From Oscillospiraceae bacterium (GTDB taxonomy: Bacteria > Bacillota > Clostridia > Monoglobales > Monoglobaceae): a DNA stretch of 49,491 nucleotides. Below are positions 25,328 to 34,452 of this stretch, piece by piece (position 1 is the first letter of the stretch; every line of letters starts with the position of its first letter). The position numbers and the translations under genes are program-made. The notes beneath the pieces were generated by a model. It was not told the DNA's origin. It saw only the letters and a list, made by a program, of their open reading frames with translations, and ran no database searches. Where the stretch lies: NCBI GenBank assembly GCA_015068655.1, contig SVKC01000010.1, forward strand, positions 1 to 49,491, written 5' to 3'.

Positions 25328-25458
25328 TACTTTTTTGCAATTTTCTACAATTTACTTACAAATATTTGTTTCATTAAAAATACAGTTTGGAATCCTTTAT
25401 AAAGATTATTAGAAATAGATAAAAATTAAAATGTAAGAAATAATAAAATTATTAGACT
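25328..25458. other. AT-rich divergent intergenic spacer
   Basis: This gene-free, strongly AT-rich stretch lies between the T-box promoter and the pyrimidine promoter. The only distinct element I see is a perfect 12-bp palindrome ACAAATATTTGT at 25358-25369, about 30 bp upstream of the T-box operon -35. It could be an operator or chance in AT-rich DNA. Confidence 0.5.
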
Positions 25459-25505
25459 TTTTCTGTTGATTTTCTATTGACACATCAACAGAAAAGTGAT
25501 AAAAT
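25459..25505 (+). promoter_or_regulatory. Pyrimidine operon promoter within a 12-bp inverted repeat
   Basis: TTGACA at 25477-25482, a 17-bp spacer and TAAAAT at 25500-25505 form a good sigma-A promoter about 29 nt before the pyrC start. The arms TTTTCTGTTGAT (25459-25470) and ATCAACAGAAAA (25484-25495) are perfect inverted repeats that flank and overlap the -35 element. The leader after the start point is too short for a PyrR-type attenuator, so control by a repressor on this palindrome is the simplest reading. Confidence 0.8.
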
Positions 25506-25533
25506 ATATGAAAATGTCAGAAAGGAAACCACA

Positions 25534-26793
25534 ATGAACTGTATTTTGAAGAACGCAACGGTTTATGTTAATAAAGAATTTACAAAGAAGGATGTTTTCA
25601 TTGTTGACGGCACAGTCACCTTTGAACACAGTCCTCTTTTTTTTGATTTTCAGGTTATTCCCTGTGACGGCAAATATATTTTCCCCGGTTTTGCAGATGT
25701 TCATGTTCATCTGAGAGAGCCGGGTTTTTCGTATAAGGAAAATATCGAAACCGGCACAAAGGCTGCAGCACATGGCGGTTATACCACAGTCTGCTCAATG
25801 CCCAACCTGAAGCCGGCTCCCGACAGTATGGAAAACCTCACGGTTCAACTTGATGCAATAGGGAAGTCTGCTGTTATCAATGTTATTCCCTTTGGAACAA
25901 TAACCAAAGGAAGTCAGGGCGATGTTCTCTCGGATATGGAGGATATGGCAAAAGATGTTGCCGGATTTTCTGACGACGGCAGAGGTGTACAAAACCGGGA
26001 AATGATGCTTGCTGCAATGAAAAAAGCAAAAGCTCTCGGAAAAATTATTTCAGCACATTGTGAGGACAACTCCCTCCTCCGTGGCGGATATATCCACGAT
26101 GGTGAATACGCAAAGGAGCATGGGCACAAGGGAATTTGTTCGGAAAGCGAATGGGGTCAGATAAAACGGGATCTTGAGCTTGTAAAAGAATCAGGATGTG
26201 CATATCACGTATGTCACATTTCCACAAAAGAAAGCGTAGCGCTCATACGTCAGGCAAAAAAGGACGGTCTTGATGTTACCTGTGAAACAGGTCCTCACTA
26301 CCTTGTGTTTTCCGACAAAGATCTTCAGGAGGATGGACGTTTCAAAATGAATCCCCCTATCCGAAGCGAAGAAGACCGCTTGGCACTCATTGAGGGAATC
26401 AAGGATGGCACAATTGATATGATTGCGACCGACCACGCCCCCCACTCTTTTGAAGAAAAAAGCAAGGGACTCAAAAACAGCCTTATGGGCGTTGTAGGAA
26501 TTGAAACATCATTCCCTGTACTTTATACAAATCTTGTGAAAACAAACATAATAACTCTAGAAAAACTGATTGAACTTCTCCACATCAATCCCTGCAAGCG
26601 TTTTGGAATTGATTGTGAACTCGCAGAAGGTAAATCAGCAAACCTCACGGTTTTTGACCTTGAGTCAGCTTACAAAATAGATTCAAATAGTTTTCTGTCC
26701 ATGGGAAAAAGCACCCCCTTTGAAGGTGACGAAGTCTTTGGCGAATGTCTTTTGACAGTTGCCAACGGACATATCGCATGGCAGAGACCGTAA
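25534..26793 (+). CDS. pyrC: Dihydroorotase (type I)
   Basis: Dihydroorotase cyclises N-carbamoyl-aspartate to dihydroorotate, the third step of pyrimidine synthesis. The 419-aa zinc amidohydrolase has DVHVHLREPGFSYKENIETG (HxH), GGYTTVCSMPN, SAHCEDN, YHVCHISTKESV and ATDHAPHSFEEK (catalytic Asp), all metal ligands present. I chose ATG at 25534, preceded by AGAAAGGAAACC; the frame stays open upstream into the promoter, but that part does not look coding. It is the first gene of the pyrimidine operon. Confidence 0.95.
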   Translation: MNCILKNATVYVNKEFTKKDVFIVDGTVTFEHSPLFFDFQVIPCDGKYIFPGFADVHVHLREPGFSYKENIETGTKAAAHGGYTTVCSMPNLKPAPDSMENLTVQLDAIGKSAVINVIPFGTITKGSQGDVLSDMEDMAKDVAGFSDDGRGVQNREMMLAAMKKAKALGKIISAHCEDNSLLRGGYIHDGEYAKEHGHKGICSESEWGQIKRDLELVKESGCAYHVCHISTKESVALIRQAKKDGLDVTCETGPHYLVFSDKDLQEDGRFKMNPPIRSEEDRLALIEGIKDGTIDMIATDHAPHSFEEKSKGLKNSLMGVVGIETSFPVLYTNLVKTNIITLEKLIELLHINPCKRFGIDCELAEGKSANLTVFDLESAYKIDSNSFLSMGKSTPFEGDEVFGECLLTVANGHIAWQRP

Positions 26794-26819
26794 TATATAT
26801 ATCAGGAGGAAATGGAAAA

Positions 26820-29800
26820 ATGGCAAAAAGAAAAGATCTCAAAAAAATTCTCATCATCGGTTCAGGTCCTATTGTAATCGGACAGGCAGCCGAATTTGAC
26901 TATGCAGGAACTCAAGCGTGTCTTGCACTCAAGGAAGAAGGCTACGAGGTTATCCTTGCAAACTCAAACCCCGCAACAATTATGACAGACACAACCATTG
27001 CGGACAAGGTTTATATGGAACCGCTTACTCTCGAATATATCGCAAAGATTATCCGCTATGAGCGTCCGGATGCTATTGTTCCCGGGATCGGCGGACAGAC
27101 AGGTCTCAACCTTGCAATGCAGCTCGAAAAGAAAGGCGTTTTGAAAGAATGTGATGTAGAGCTTCTCGGAACAAAAAGCGAAAGTATCGAGCGTGCAGAA
27201 GACCGTGAGCTTTTCAAAGAGCTTTGTCAGTCCATCGGTGAACCTGTTATTCCTTCTGAAATCACATATTCTCTTGATGAAGCAAAGGAAGCTGCAAAAA
27301 GAATTGGCTACCCTGTTGTTCTTCGTCCTGCCTTCACTCTCGGCGGAACAGGCGGCGGCTTTGCATACAGCGAAGAAGAACTCATTGAAGTTGGTACAAA
27401 TGCTTTCAAGCTTTCACCTGTTCATCAGGTTCTCATTGAAAAAAGCGTAAAAGGTTACAAGGAAATTGAGTTTGAGGTTATGCGTGACTCAAACGACAAT
27501 GCAATAACAATCTGCGGTATGGAAAACATTGACCCTGTTGGCATTCACACCGGTGACAGTATCGTTGTTGCACCAATCCTCACACTCAACGAGCATGACC
27601 ACAAGATGCTCAATGATAGTGCAATCAAAATCATTCGCGAACTCAAAATTGAAGGCGGCTGTAATGTTCAGTTTGCACTTCATCCCACAACCTCTGAATA
27701 CTATCTTATTGAAGTTAATCCCAGAGTTTCACGTTCATCCGCTCTCGCTTCAAAGGCAAGTGGTTATCCTATCGCAAGAGTTACTGCAAAAATTGCTGTT
27801 GGTATGTCTCTTGATGAAATCGCAATTGCAAACACAACAGCAGCTTTCGAACCTAGACTTGACTACATTGTAGCAAAGTTCCCCCGCTTCCCCTTTGACA
27901 AGTTTGCAACAGCAACAAACAAGCTTGGCACACAGATGAAAGCAACGGGCGAGGTAATGGGTATCGGTTCAACACTTGAAGAATGTTTCCTCAAATCAAT
28001 CCGTTCACTTGAAATCGGAGTAAACCACATCTGGATGGCAAAATTCGACAACAAGACAAACGAAGAGCTGCTTGATTATATCAGCGAATTCCGCGATGAC
28101 AACATTTATGCCGTTGCACAGCTTATGCGAAACGGTGTGAGCCTTGAAAAGCTCCACGAGGTTACAATGATAACCCCCTACTTCCTCGAAACAATAAAGA
28201 AAATTGTTGACTTTGAAACTGTAATCAAGGACAACAAGAGCGACATCGAAACTTTGAAGGAAGCAAAGAAAATCGGTTTCAGTGACCCATTTATTGCAAA
28301 GCTCTGGGGAGTTCCCGAAATCGAAATATATAATGCAAGAAAAGAAAACAATATTTTCCCTGTTTACAGAATGGTTGATACCTGCCACACAAATGCATAT
28401 ATCCCCTACTTCTACTCAAGCTACACAGGGAAAAATGATTCCATTCTCACCGACAAGAAAAAGCTTGCTGTGCTTGGTGCAGGTCCTATCCGTATAGGTC
28501 AGGGTGTTGAGTTTGACTATTCAACAGTTCACGCTGTTACCACAATCAAAAAAGCAGGCTATGAATCAATTATCATAAACAACAACCCCGAAACTGTATC
28601 AACAGACTATACAACGGCGGACAAGCTCTATTTTGAGCCTCTTACACCTGAGGATGTTATGAACATAATTCATTTTGAAAATCCCGAAGGCGTAATCGCA
28701 TCCCTCGGCGGACAGACAGCGATAAACCTTGCACAGCCCCTCACTGACCGCGGTGTTGAAATAATCGGTACAGATTGTGCCGCTATCGACCGTGCAGAAA
28801 ACCGTGACGCTTTCGAAAAAATTCTCAAACAGCTCAACATCCCTCAGCCCACAGGAAAGGCTGTAACAAAGATTGAGGACGGTGTTGCAGCAGCTTCTGC
28901 AATCGGTTATCCCGTTCTGGTTCGTCCCAGCTTTGTTCTCGGTGGTCGTGCAATGCAGATTGTAGGTAACGAAGAACAGCTCAGACATTACCTGAAAACA
29001 GCTGTTGAAATTGACGAGGACAAGCCCGTTCTTGTTGATAAATACATTTTCGGCAAGGAAGTTGAAATTGATGCAATCTGTGACGGAAAGGATGTATTCA
29101 TTCCCGGTATAATGGAGCTTGTTGAGAGAACAGGTATTCACAGCGGTGACTCAATAAGCGTATATCCGTCCTTCAGTATATCCGACAAGGTAAAGGAAAC
29201 TATCATCGACTACGCAAAACAGCTCGGAATTGGAATTGGAATTGTTGGTCTTTACAATATTCAGTTTATTGTTGACGAAAACGAAGACGTATATATTATC
29301 GAAGTAAATCCACGTTCTTCAAGAACTGTTCCTTTCCTTTCAAAAGCGACAGGATACAGCCTTGCGGATATTGCAACAGAGGTTATTATGGGCAAGTCGC
29401 TGAAAGAACAGGGTATTACCGAGGTTTATCCAAAGGAAAAGAACCGCTGGTACGTAAAGGTTCCAGTATTCTCATTCAACAAAATCAGAGGACTTGACGC
29501 ATATCTTTCACCCGAAATGAAGTCAACAGGTGAGGCAATCGGTTATGATGACAAGCTCAATCGGGCACTCTACAAAGCACTTCAGGCATCCGGTATGCAT
29601 CTTCAGAATTATGGTACAGTTCTCGCAACAATTGCTGACAGAGACAAAGACGAAGCCCTTGAACTTATCCGCAGATTTTATGCTCTCGGCTTCAATATTC
29701 AGGCTACAAAGGGCACTGCTGAATTTCTCAAGAAAAATGGTATCCGTACCCATATGCTCAAGAAAATCAGCGAAGACAGTGAAGAAATTCCATCTGCAAT

Positions 29801-29996
29801 CCGTCAGGGTCACATCGCTTATATCATCAACACAAGTGATGTTTCAGGCTCCGGCACCACACTCAATGATGGTCATGAAATCAGAAAATGTGCAACCGAG
29901 AATAATGTGAACATTTTCACCTCTCTTGATACAGTTTCGGTTCTTTTGGACGTTCTTGAAGAAAATACAATTACAATTTCAACTATTGATGCATAA
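26820..29996 (+). CDS. carB: Carbamoyl-phosphate synthase large subunit
   Basis: CarB makes carbamoyl phosphate from bicarbonate, ammonia and two ATP. The 1058-aa protein is full length. It has two homologous ATP-grasp halves with IIGSGPIVIGQAAEFDYAG and VLGAGPIRIGQGVEFDYS near residues 10 and 560, metal-site segments LIEVNPRVSRSSALASKA and IIEVNPRSSRTVPFLSKA, and a C-terminal MGS-like regulatory domain that normally binds UMP or IMP. I chose ATG at 26820 after GGAGGAAATGG; the longer frame overlaps pyrC. No carA (glutaminase subunit) is found in the window, so the partner must be elsewhere if glutamine is the nitrogen donor. Confidence 0.96.
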   Translation: MAKRKDLKKILIIGSGPIVIGQAAEFDYAGTQACLALKEEGYEVILANSNPATIMTDTTIADKVYMEPLTLEYIAKIIRYERPDAIVPGIGGQTGLNLAMQLEKKGVLKECDVELLGTKSESIERAEDRELFKELCQSIGEPVIPSEITYSLDEAKEAAKRIGYPVVLRPAFTLGGTGGGFAYSEEELIEVGTNAFKLSPVHQVLIEKSVKGYKEIEFEVMRDSNDNAITICGMENIDPVGIHTGDSIVVAPILTLNEHDHKMLNDSAIKIIRELKIEGGCNVQFALHPTTSEYYLIEVNPRVSRSSALASKASGYPIARVTAKIAVGMSLDEIAIANTTAAFEPRLDYIVAKFPRFPFDKFATATNKLGTQMKATGEVMGIGSTLEECFLKSIRSLEIGVNHIWMAKFDNKTNEELLDYISEFRDDNIYAVAQLMRNGVSLEKLHEVTMITPYFLETIKKIVDFETVIKDNKSDIETLKEAKKIGFSDPFIAKLWGVPEIEIYNARKENNIFPVYRMVDTCHTNAYIPYFYSSYTGKNDSILTDKKKLAVLGAGPIRIGQGVEFDYSTVHAVTTIKKAGYESIIINNNPETVSTDYTTADKLYFEPLTPEDVMNIIHFENPEGVIASLGGQTAINLAQPLTDRGVEIIGTDCAAIDRAENRDAFEKILKQLNIPQPTGKAVTKIEDGVAAASAIGYPVLVRPSFVLGGRAMQIVGNEEQLRHYLKTAVEIDEDKPVLVDKYIFGKEVEIDAICDGKDVFIPGIMELVERTGIHSGDSISVYPSFSISDKVKETIIDYAKQLGIGIGIVGLYNIQFIVDENEDVYIIEVNPRSSRTVPFLSKATGYSLADIATEVIMGKSLKEQGITEVYPKEKNRWYVKVPVFSFNKIRGLDAYLSPEMKSTGEAIGYDDKLNRALYKALQASGMHLQNYGTVLATIADRDKDEALELIRRFYALGFNIQATKGTAEFLKKNGIRTHMLKKISEDSEEIPSAIRQGHIAYIINTSDVSGSGTTLNDGHEIRKCATENNVNIFTSLDTVSVLLDVLEENTITISTIDA

Positions 29997-30010
29997 GGAG
30001 AAATTTTGCT

Positions 30011-30742
30011 GTGAAACAGAAAATTTTTACAATAAAAAGCAATGAAAAAATTGCAAAAGATATATACTTGATGACATTAAGCGGTGATACATCAGCTATC
30101 ACCGCCCCTGGTCAATTTGTCAACATCCAGATTGATGGACTCTATCTCAGAAGGCCCATTTCTGTTTGCGATTATGACGAAGGAACATTGACACTTATCT
30201 ACAAGGTTGTTGGCGAAGGAACAGAAATTATGAGCAAGTATCCGGTTGATACAAAGCTTGACCTTCTTGTTGGACTTGGAAACGGTTACACCACCGAAAA
30301 AAGCGGAGATACTCCTCTTCTCATCGGCGGCGGTGTCGGTGTTCCGCCAATGTACAACCTTTGCAAAACCCTAATCTCCGAAGGCAAAAAACCGACAGTA
30401 ATTCTCGGTTTCAACAGCCATGAGGATGTGTTCTTTGAAGAAGAATTCAAAGCACTTGGAGCTGATGTTCTTATTACAACAGCTGACGGAAGCTATGGTA
30501 CAAAAGGCTTTGTTACGGATGCAATGAAGGGCATTACATACTCCTACTTTTTCACTTGTGGTCCAGAACCCATGTTCAAAGCAATTGAAACCGTGGCAGA
30601 GACATCCGGACAATACAGCTTTGAAGAACGAATGGGTTGTGGCTTCGGTGCTTGTATGGGTTGCTCCTGCAAAACAAAATACGGAAACAAAAGAATATGC
30701 AAAGACGGTCCCGTTCTGGAAAGAGAGGAAATCATATGGTAA
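30011..30742 (+). CDS. pyrK: Dihydroorotate dehydrogenase electron-transfer subunit
   Basis: PyrK is the FAD/[2Fe-2S] subunit of class 1B dihydroorotate dehydrogenase, passing electrons from PyrD to NAD. The 243-aa protein has the FAD-binding YLRRPISVCDYDEG, the NAD-binding GGGVGVPPMYNL and TADGSYGTKGFVTDA, and a C-terminal four-cysteine cluster, MGCGFGACMGCSC with a later RICKDGP. The start is GTG at 30011 with AAGGAG at 29996-30001. The stop overlaps the pyrD start by 7 nt. Confidence 0.95.
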   Translation: MKQKIFTIKSNEKIAKDIYLMTLSGDTSAITAPGQFVNIQIDGLYLRRPISVCDYDEGTLTLIYKVVGEGTEIMSKYPVDTKLDLLVGLGNGYTTEKSGDTPLLIGGGVGVPPMYNLCKTLISEGKKPTVILGFNSHEDVFFEEEFKALGADVLITTADGSYGTKGFVTDAMKGITYSYFFTCGPEPMFKAIETVAETSGQYSFEERMGCGFGACMGCSCKTKYGNKRICKDGPVLEREEIIW

Positions 30743-31647
30743 ACACAAAACTAAATCTTTGCGGCATAACTATTGATAACCCTGTTATTCCCGCCAGCGG
30801 AACCTTCGGATTTGGCTATGAATTTGCAGAAATATATGACATAAACTGTCTTGGAACATTTTCATTTAAAGGCACGACAAAGGATGCCCGTTTCGGCAAT
30901 CCTACTCCCAGAATTGCAGAGTGCAAAATGGGAATGATAAATTCAGTAGGTCTTCAAAACCCCGGTGTTGAAGCTGTTGTATCTGAAGAACTTCCAAAGC
31001 TGAAAAAAGTTTTTTCAAAACCCGTTATGGCAAATATAAGCGGTTTTTCTGTTGGAGACTATGTTTATACCTGTGAAGCCCTCAACAACGAAGAACAAAT
31101 CGGCTGGTTTGAGGTTAATGTTTCCTGCCCCAACGTTCATGGCGGCGGTATGAGCTTTGGAACATCACCCGAGGCTGCAGCAGAAGTAACCAAAGCTGTT
31201 AAAGCTGTTGCAAAGAAACCGGTTATAATCAAGCTCTCACCCAATGTTACAGACATTGTTTCAATTGCAAAAGCTTGCGAAGAAGCCGGGGCAGACGGAA
31301 TCAGCCTTATTAACACTCTTCTCGGTATGCGAATTGACCTGAAAACAAAAAAATGTGTTATTGCAAACAAAATGGGCGGTTTTTCAGGACCTGCAATTTT
31401 CCCTGTGGCTGTTCGTATGGTGTATCAGGTTTATGATGCGGTGAACATTCCTGTTATTGGTATGGGCGGTGTTTCAACTGCAGAAGACGTAATCGAAATG
31501 ATGCTTGCAGGTGCAACAGCCGTTCAGGTTGGTGCCGCAAATCTTGTCAATCCCTTTGCTTGCAAAGAAATTATCGAAAACCTTCCGGCTGTTATGGAAA
31601 AATACGGAATTAACGATTTAAATGATATTATAGGAGGTGCCCATTAA
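30736..31647 (+). CDS. pyrD: Dihydroorotate dehydrogenase, class 1B catalytic subunit
   Basis: PyrD oxidises dihydroorotate to orotate with FMN. The 303-aa protein begins [20 protein letters not shown], followed by [10 protein letters not shown] and [13 protein letters not shown]. Class 1 features are the active-site Cys in [12 protein letters not shown], the FMN-binding [11 protein letters not shown], and [21 protein letters not shown]. The adjacent pyrK places it in class 1B (NAD-linked), usual for Firmicutes. I chose ATG at 30736 after GAGAGGAAA; the longer frame lies inside pyrK. Confidence 0.95.
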   Translation: MVNTKLNLCGITIDNPVIPASGTFGFGYEFAEIYDINCLGTFSFKGTTKDARFGNPTPRIAECKMGMINSVGLQNPGVEAVVSEELPKLKKVFSKPVMANISGFSVGDYVYTCEALNNEEQIGWFEVNVSCPNVHGGGMSFGTSPEAAAEVTKAVKAVAKKPVIIKLSPNVTDIVSIAKACEEAGADGISLINTLLGMRIDLKTKKCVIANKMGGFSGPAIFPVAVRMVYQVYDAVNIPVIGMGGVSTAEDVIEMMLAGATAVQVGAANLVNPFACKEIIENLPAVMEKYGINDLNDIIGGAH

Positions 31648-32345
31648 TGGGAAAAGATGTTATTGTTGCCTGCGACTTTGCAGGAAAAAAAGAGGTATTT
31701 GACTTTTTGGACAAATTCACAGACGTAAAGCCTTTTGTGAAAATCGGTATGGAACTGTTCTATGCAGAAGGTCCCGAAATTGTTCGTGAAATCAAGAAAC
31801 GTGGTCACAAAATTTTTCTTGACCTGAAGCTTCATGATATTCCAAATACAGTAAAAAAATCTATGGCTGTTCTCAGCCGTCTTGATGTTGATATGACAAA
31901 CCTTCATGCATCAGGTACTGTTGCAATGATGGAAGCTGCCTTGGAGGGACTTACGAGACCCGACGGAACACGTCCGATTCTCATTGCTGTAACCCAACTC
32001 ACCTCTACAAGTGAAGAAAAAATGAAGGAAGACCTTCTTATCAATGAACCAATCGACAAGGTTGTTATGCATTACGCAAGCAACGCAAAAAAAGCAGGAC
32101 TTGACGGTGTTGTTTGCTCACCCTTGGAGGCTGAAAAAGTTCACAACACTTGCGGCAAAGATTTTGTGACAGTTACCCCGGGTGTTCGTTTTGCTGACGG
32201 AGACAAGGGCGATCAGGTTCGTGTTATGACACCTGCTGATGCAAAAGCAATTGGCTCTGACTATATTGTTGTGGGTAGACCCATTACAGCAGCAAGTGAC
32301 CCCGTTGCCGCATACAAAAGATGTGTAGACGAATTCGTAGGATAA
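31647..32345 (+). CDS. pyrF: Orotidine 5'-phosphate decarboxylase
   Basis: PyrF decarboxylates OMP to UMP, the last step of the pathway. The 232-aa TIM-barrel protein has [18 protein letters not shown], the catalytic KxxKxHDIPNT-type segment [16 protein letters not shown] with the Asp/Lys array, [27 protein letters not shown] and [15 protein letters not shown]. The start ATG shares one base with the pyrD stop, and GGAGGTGCCC lies upstream. All active-site residues seem present. Confidence 0.95.
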   Translation: MGKDVIVACDFAGKKEVFDFLDKFTDVKPFVKIGMELFYAEGPEIVREIKKRGHKIFLDLKLHDIPNTVKKSMAVLSRLDVDMTNLHASGTVAMMEAALEGLTRPDGTRPILIAVTQLTSTSEEKMKEDLLINEPIDKVVMHYASNAKKAGLDGVVCSPLEAEKVHNTCGKDFVTVTPGVRFADGDKGDQVRVMTPADAKAIGSDYIVVGRPITAASDPVAAYKRCVDEFVG

Positions 32346-32366
32346 TAAAGAAAAGGAGATACAATA

Positions 32367-32999
32367 ATGAAAGAATTAATTGCAAAAGACTTACTTAAAA
32401 TCAAAGCTGTTTTTTTCAGACCCGAAGAACCCTTCACATGGGCAAGCGGTATCAAAAGTCCTGTTTACTGCGACAACCGCCTTACACTCAGTGATATTGA
32501 CGTGAGATGCGACGTTGAAAACGGTCTCGCAACTCTCATCAAGGAAAACTATCCTGATGCAGAAGTTCTTATGGGTACTTCAACCGCCGGCATTGCTCAT
32601 GCAGCTATTACAGCTCACCTTCTCGGGCTCCCTATGGGTTACGTAAGAAGCGGTGCAAAGGACCACGGCAGACAGAATCAGATTGAAGGTCGTCTCGAAA
32701 AAGGTCAGAAGGTTGTTGTTGTTGAAGACCTTATTTCAACAGGCGGAAGCGTTATTGAGGTTGTAAATATCCTCCGTGAAGCCGGTGCTGAGGTTCTTGG
32801 TATTGTTTCAATATTCACATATGGTATGCAAAAAGGTCTTGACCGTCTTGCTGCAGCAGATGTGAAAAATATCAGCCTCACAAACTTTGATGTTATCGCC
32901 GAGGTAGCGGCACAAGAAGGTTACATCAAGCCTGAAGATATCGAAAGACTTATTGCGTTCCGAAATAACCCATCCGACGAAAGCTGGATAAATGCATAA
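32367..32999 (+). CDS. pyrE: Orotate phosphoribosyltransferase
   Basis: PyrE joins orotate to PRPP to make OMP. The 210-aa protein has EPFTWASGIKSPVYCDNR at the N-terminus, GTSTAGIAHAA, GYVRSGAKDHGRQNQIEG (flexible loop with Lys and His) and the PRPP-binding VVVVEDLISTGGSVIEVV. AAAAGGAGATAC precedes the ATG, 21 nt after pyrF. No missing residues are seen. It completes the enzymes from dihydroorotate to UMP in this operon. Confidence 0.95.
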   Translation: MKELIAKDLLKIKAVFFRPEEPFTWASGIKSPVYCDNRLTLSDIDVRCDVENGLATLIKENYPDAEVLMGTSTAGIAHAAITAHLLGLPMGYVRSGAKDHGRQNQIEGRLEKGQKVVVVEDLISTGGSVIEVVNILREAGAEVLGIVSIFTYGMQKGLDRLAAADVKNISLTNFDVIAEVAAQEGYIKPEDIERLIAFRNNPSDESWINA

Positions 33000-33046
33000 A
33001 ACTTTCTCAGGCTATTCCAAAATTTAAAAGAAAGGATTAACCAACT

Positions 33047-33958
33047 ATGAGAAGTGTTATTGATATAAAAGACCTTTCAACAACAGAGCTGAACGAGCTT
33101 GTTGCTGTTGCTGAGGATATTATCGAAAACCCCGATAAGTATGCTCACAAATGCGACAGGAAGAAGCTTGCTACACTCTTTTTTGAGCCATCAACAAGAA
33201 CACGTTTGAGCTTTGAAGCAGCAATGTATGAGCTTGGCGGACACGTGCTTTCTATGTCTGCTGCAGGCTCAAGCTCTGCAGCAAAGGGTGAAAGTGTTGC
33301 AGATACAGCAAAAACAGTGTCCTGCTATGCAGATATTATCGCAATGAGGCACCCGAAAGAAGGTGCTCCATTAGTTGCCGCAATGAATGCATCAATTCCT
33401 GTAATCAACGCAGGTGACGGCGGACATAATCATCCAACACAGACGCTTGCGGATTTGCTCACAATACATCGTGAAAAAGGCAGATTTGACAATCTCACAA
33501 TCGGTCTTTGCGGCGACTTGAAGTTTGGCAGAACAGTTCATTCACTTATCTCTGCAATGACAAGGTATTCCGGCATAAAGTTTGTTCTCATTTCTCCAAA
33601 AGAGCTGATGATTCCAAGCTATGTGAAGAAAATCATAAAAGAAGCCGGTGCTGAATGTATTGAAACAACAGATCTTGCAGAATATATGCCTGAGCTGGAT
33701 ATTCTTTATATGACAAGAGTACAGAGAGAAAGATTTTTCAACGAAGAAGACTATCTCCGCCTGAAAGACAGTTATATTCTTACTCCCGAAAAGCTCACTA
33801 CAGCAAAAGCAAACCTTTCTGTTATGCATCCTCTTCCTCGCGTTAATGAAATCAGTGTAAAGGTTGATGATGACCCGAGAGCCTGCTACTTCAAGCAAGT
33901 ACTCAACGGAAAATATATGAGAATGGCACTTATTCTGAAGCTTCTGGAGGTGGACTAA
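33047..33958 (+). CDS. pyrB: Aspartate carbamoyltransferase catalytic subunit
   Basis: PyrB condenses carbamoyl phosphate with aspartate. The 303-aa protein carries the carbamoyl-phosphate site [16 protein letters not shown], the mobile loop region [35 protein letters not shown], and the aspartate-binding [23 protein letters not shown] precedes the ATG. The stop is followed at once by the pyrI start, consistent with a class B holoenzyme of catalytic and regulatory chains rather than the PyrB-only enzyme of Bacillus. Confidence 0.96.
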   Translation: MRSVIDIKDLSTTELNELVAVAEDIIENPDKYAHKCDRKKLATLFFEPSTRTRLSFEAAMYELGGHVLSMSAAGSSSAAKGESVADTAKTVSCYADIIAMRHPKEGAPLVAAMNASIPVINAGDGGHNHPTQTLADLLTIHREKGRFDNLTIGLCGDLKFGRTVHSLISAMTRYSGIKFVLISPKELMIPSYVKKIIKEAGAECIETTDLAEYMPELDILYMTRVQRERFFNEEDYLRLKDSYILTPEKLTTAKANLSVMHPLPRVNEISVKVDDDPRACYFKQVLNGKYMRMALILKLLEVD

Positions 33959-34375
33959 ATGAACATTGATTCAATCAAAAATGGTTATGTTATTGACCAC
34001 ATTAAAGCCGGAAAGGGTATGGAAATTTACAACCTCCTCCGCCTTGACCTGCTTGATTGTCCTGTTGCAATCATAAAAAACGCAAGCAGCTCAAAAATGG
34101 GCAAAAAGGATATTATTAAAATAGACGCTCTCATTGAGCTTAATATGGACATTCTGGGCTACGTTTCTCCCGATGCAACCGTTGACATTATAAAGGATGA
34201 AAAGCTTGTTGAAAAGAAAAAAATGAGTCTTCCCGAGAAACTCACCAATGTAATTTTCTGCAAGAACCCAAGATGTATTACTACCACTGAACAGGAACTG
34301 CCACATATATTCCATCTTACTGACAAAACAGAACGTGAATATCGTTGTGTATACTGCGAGTCAAAAGGGAATTAA
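33959..34375 (+). CDS. pyrI: Aspartate carbamoyltransferase regulatory subunit
   Basis: The 138-aa PyrI binds nucleotide effectors (CTP, UTP or ATP) and bridges catalytic trimers of PyrB. The N-terminal allosteric domain starts MNIDSIKNGYVIDHIKAGKG and includes SSKMGKKDIIKID. The C-terminal zinc domain has the four ligands as CKNPRC and CVYC, both pairs intact. The start is directly behind the pyrB stop and GGAGGTGGAC lies just upstream. It is the last gene of the operon. Its presence indicates feedback control at enzyme level, in addition to any transcriptional control at the promoter palindrome. Confidence 0.95.
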   Translation: MNIDSIKNGYVIDHIKAGKGMEIYNLLRLDLLDCPVAIIKNASSSKMGKKDIIKIDALIELNMDILGYVSPDATVDIIKDEKLVEKKKMSLPEKLTNVIFCKNPRCITTTEQELPHIFHLTDKTEREYRCVYCESKGN

Positions 34376-34392
34376 TCATAAAATAAAATTCA

Positions 34393-34434
34393 GGGCTGTT
34401 TAAAAACGATGTTTTTAAACAGCCCACTCTTTTT
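34393..34434 (+). terminator. Rho-independent terminator of the pyrimidine operon
   Basis: A perfect 15-bp stem (34393-34407 with 34411-34425), a 3-nt loop and a nearby T5 run lie between pyrI and the convergent TIR gene. It may also act weakly on the opposite strand. Confidence 0.9.
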
Positions 34435-34452
34435 GATAATATATATTTCAAC

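Noticed and set aside
25506-25533. PyrR-type attenuator before pyrC
   Set aside because: The leader is only about 25 nt and has no hairpin.
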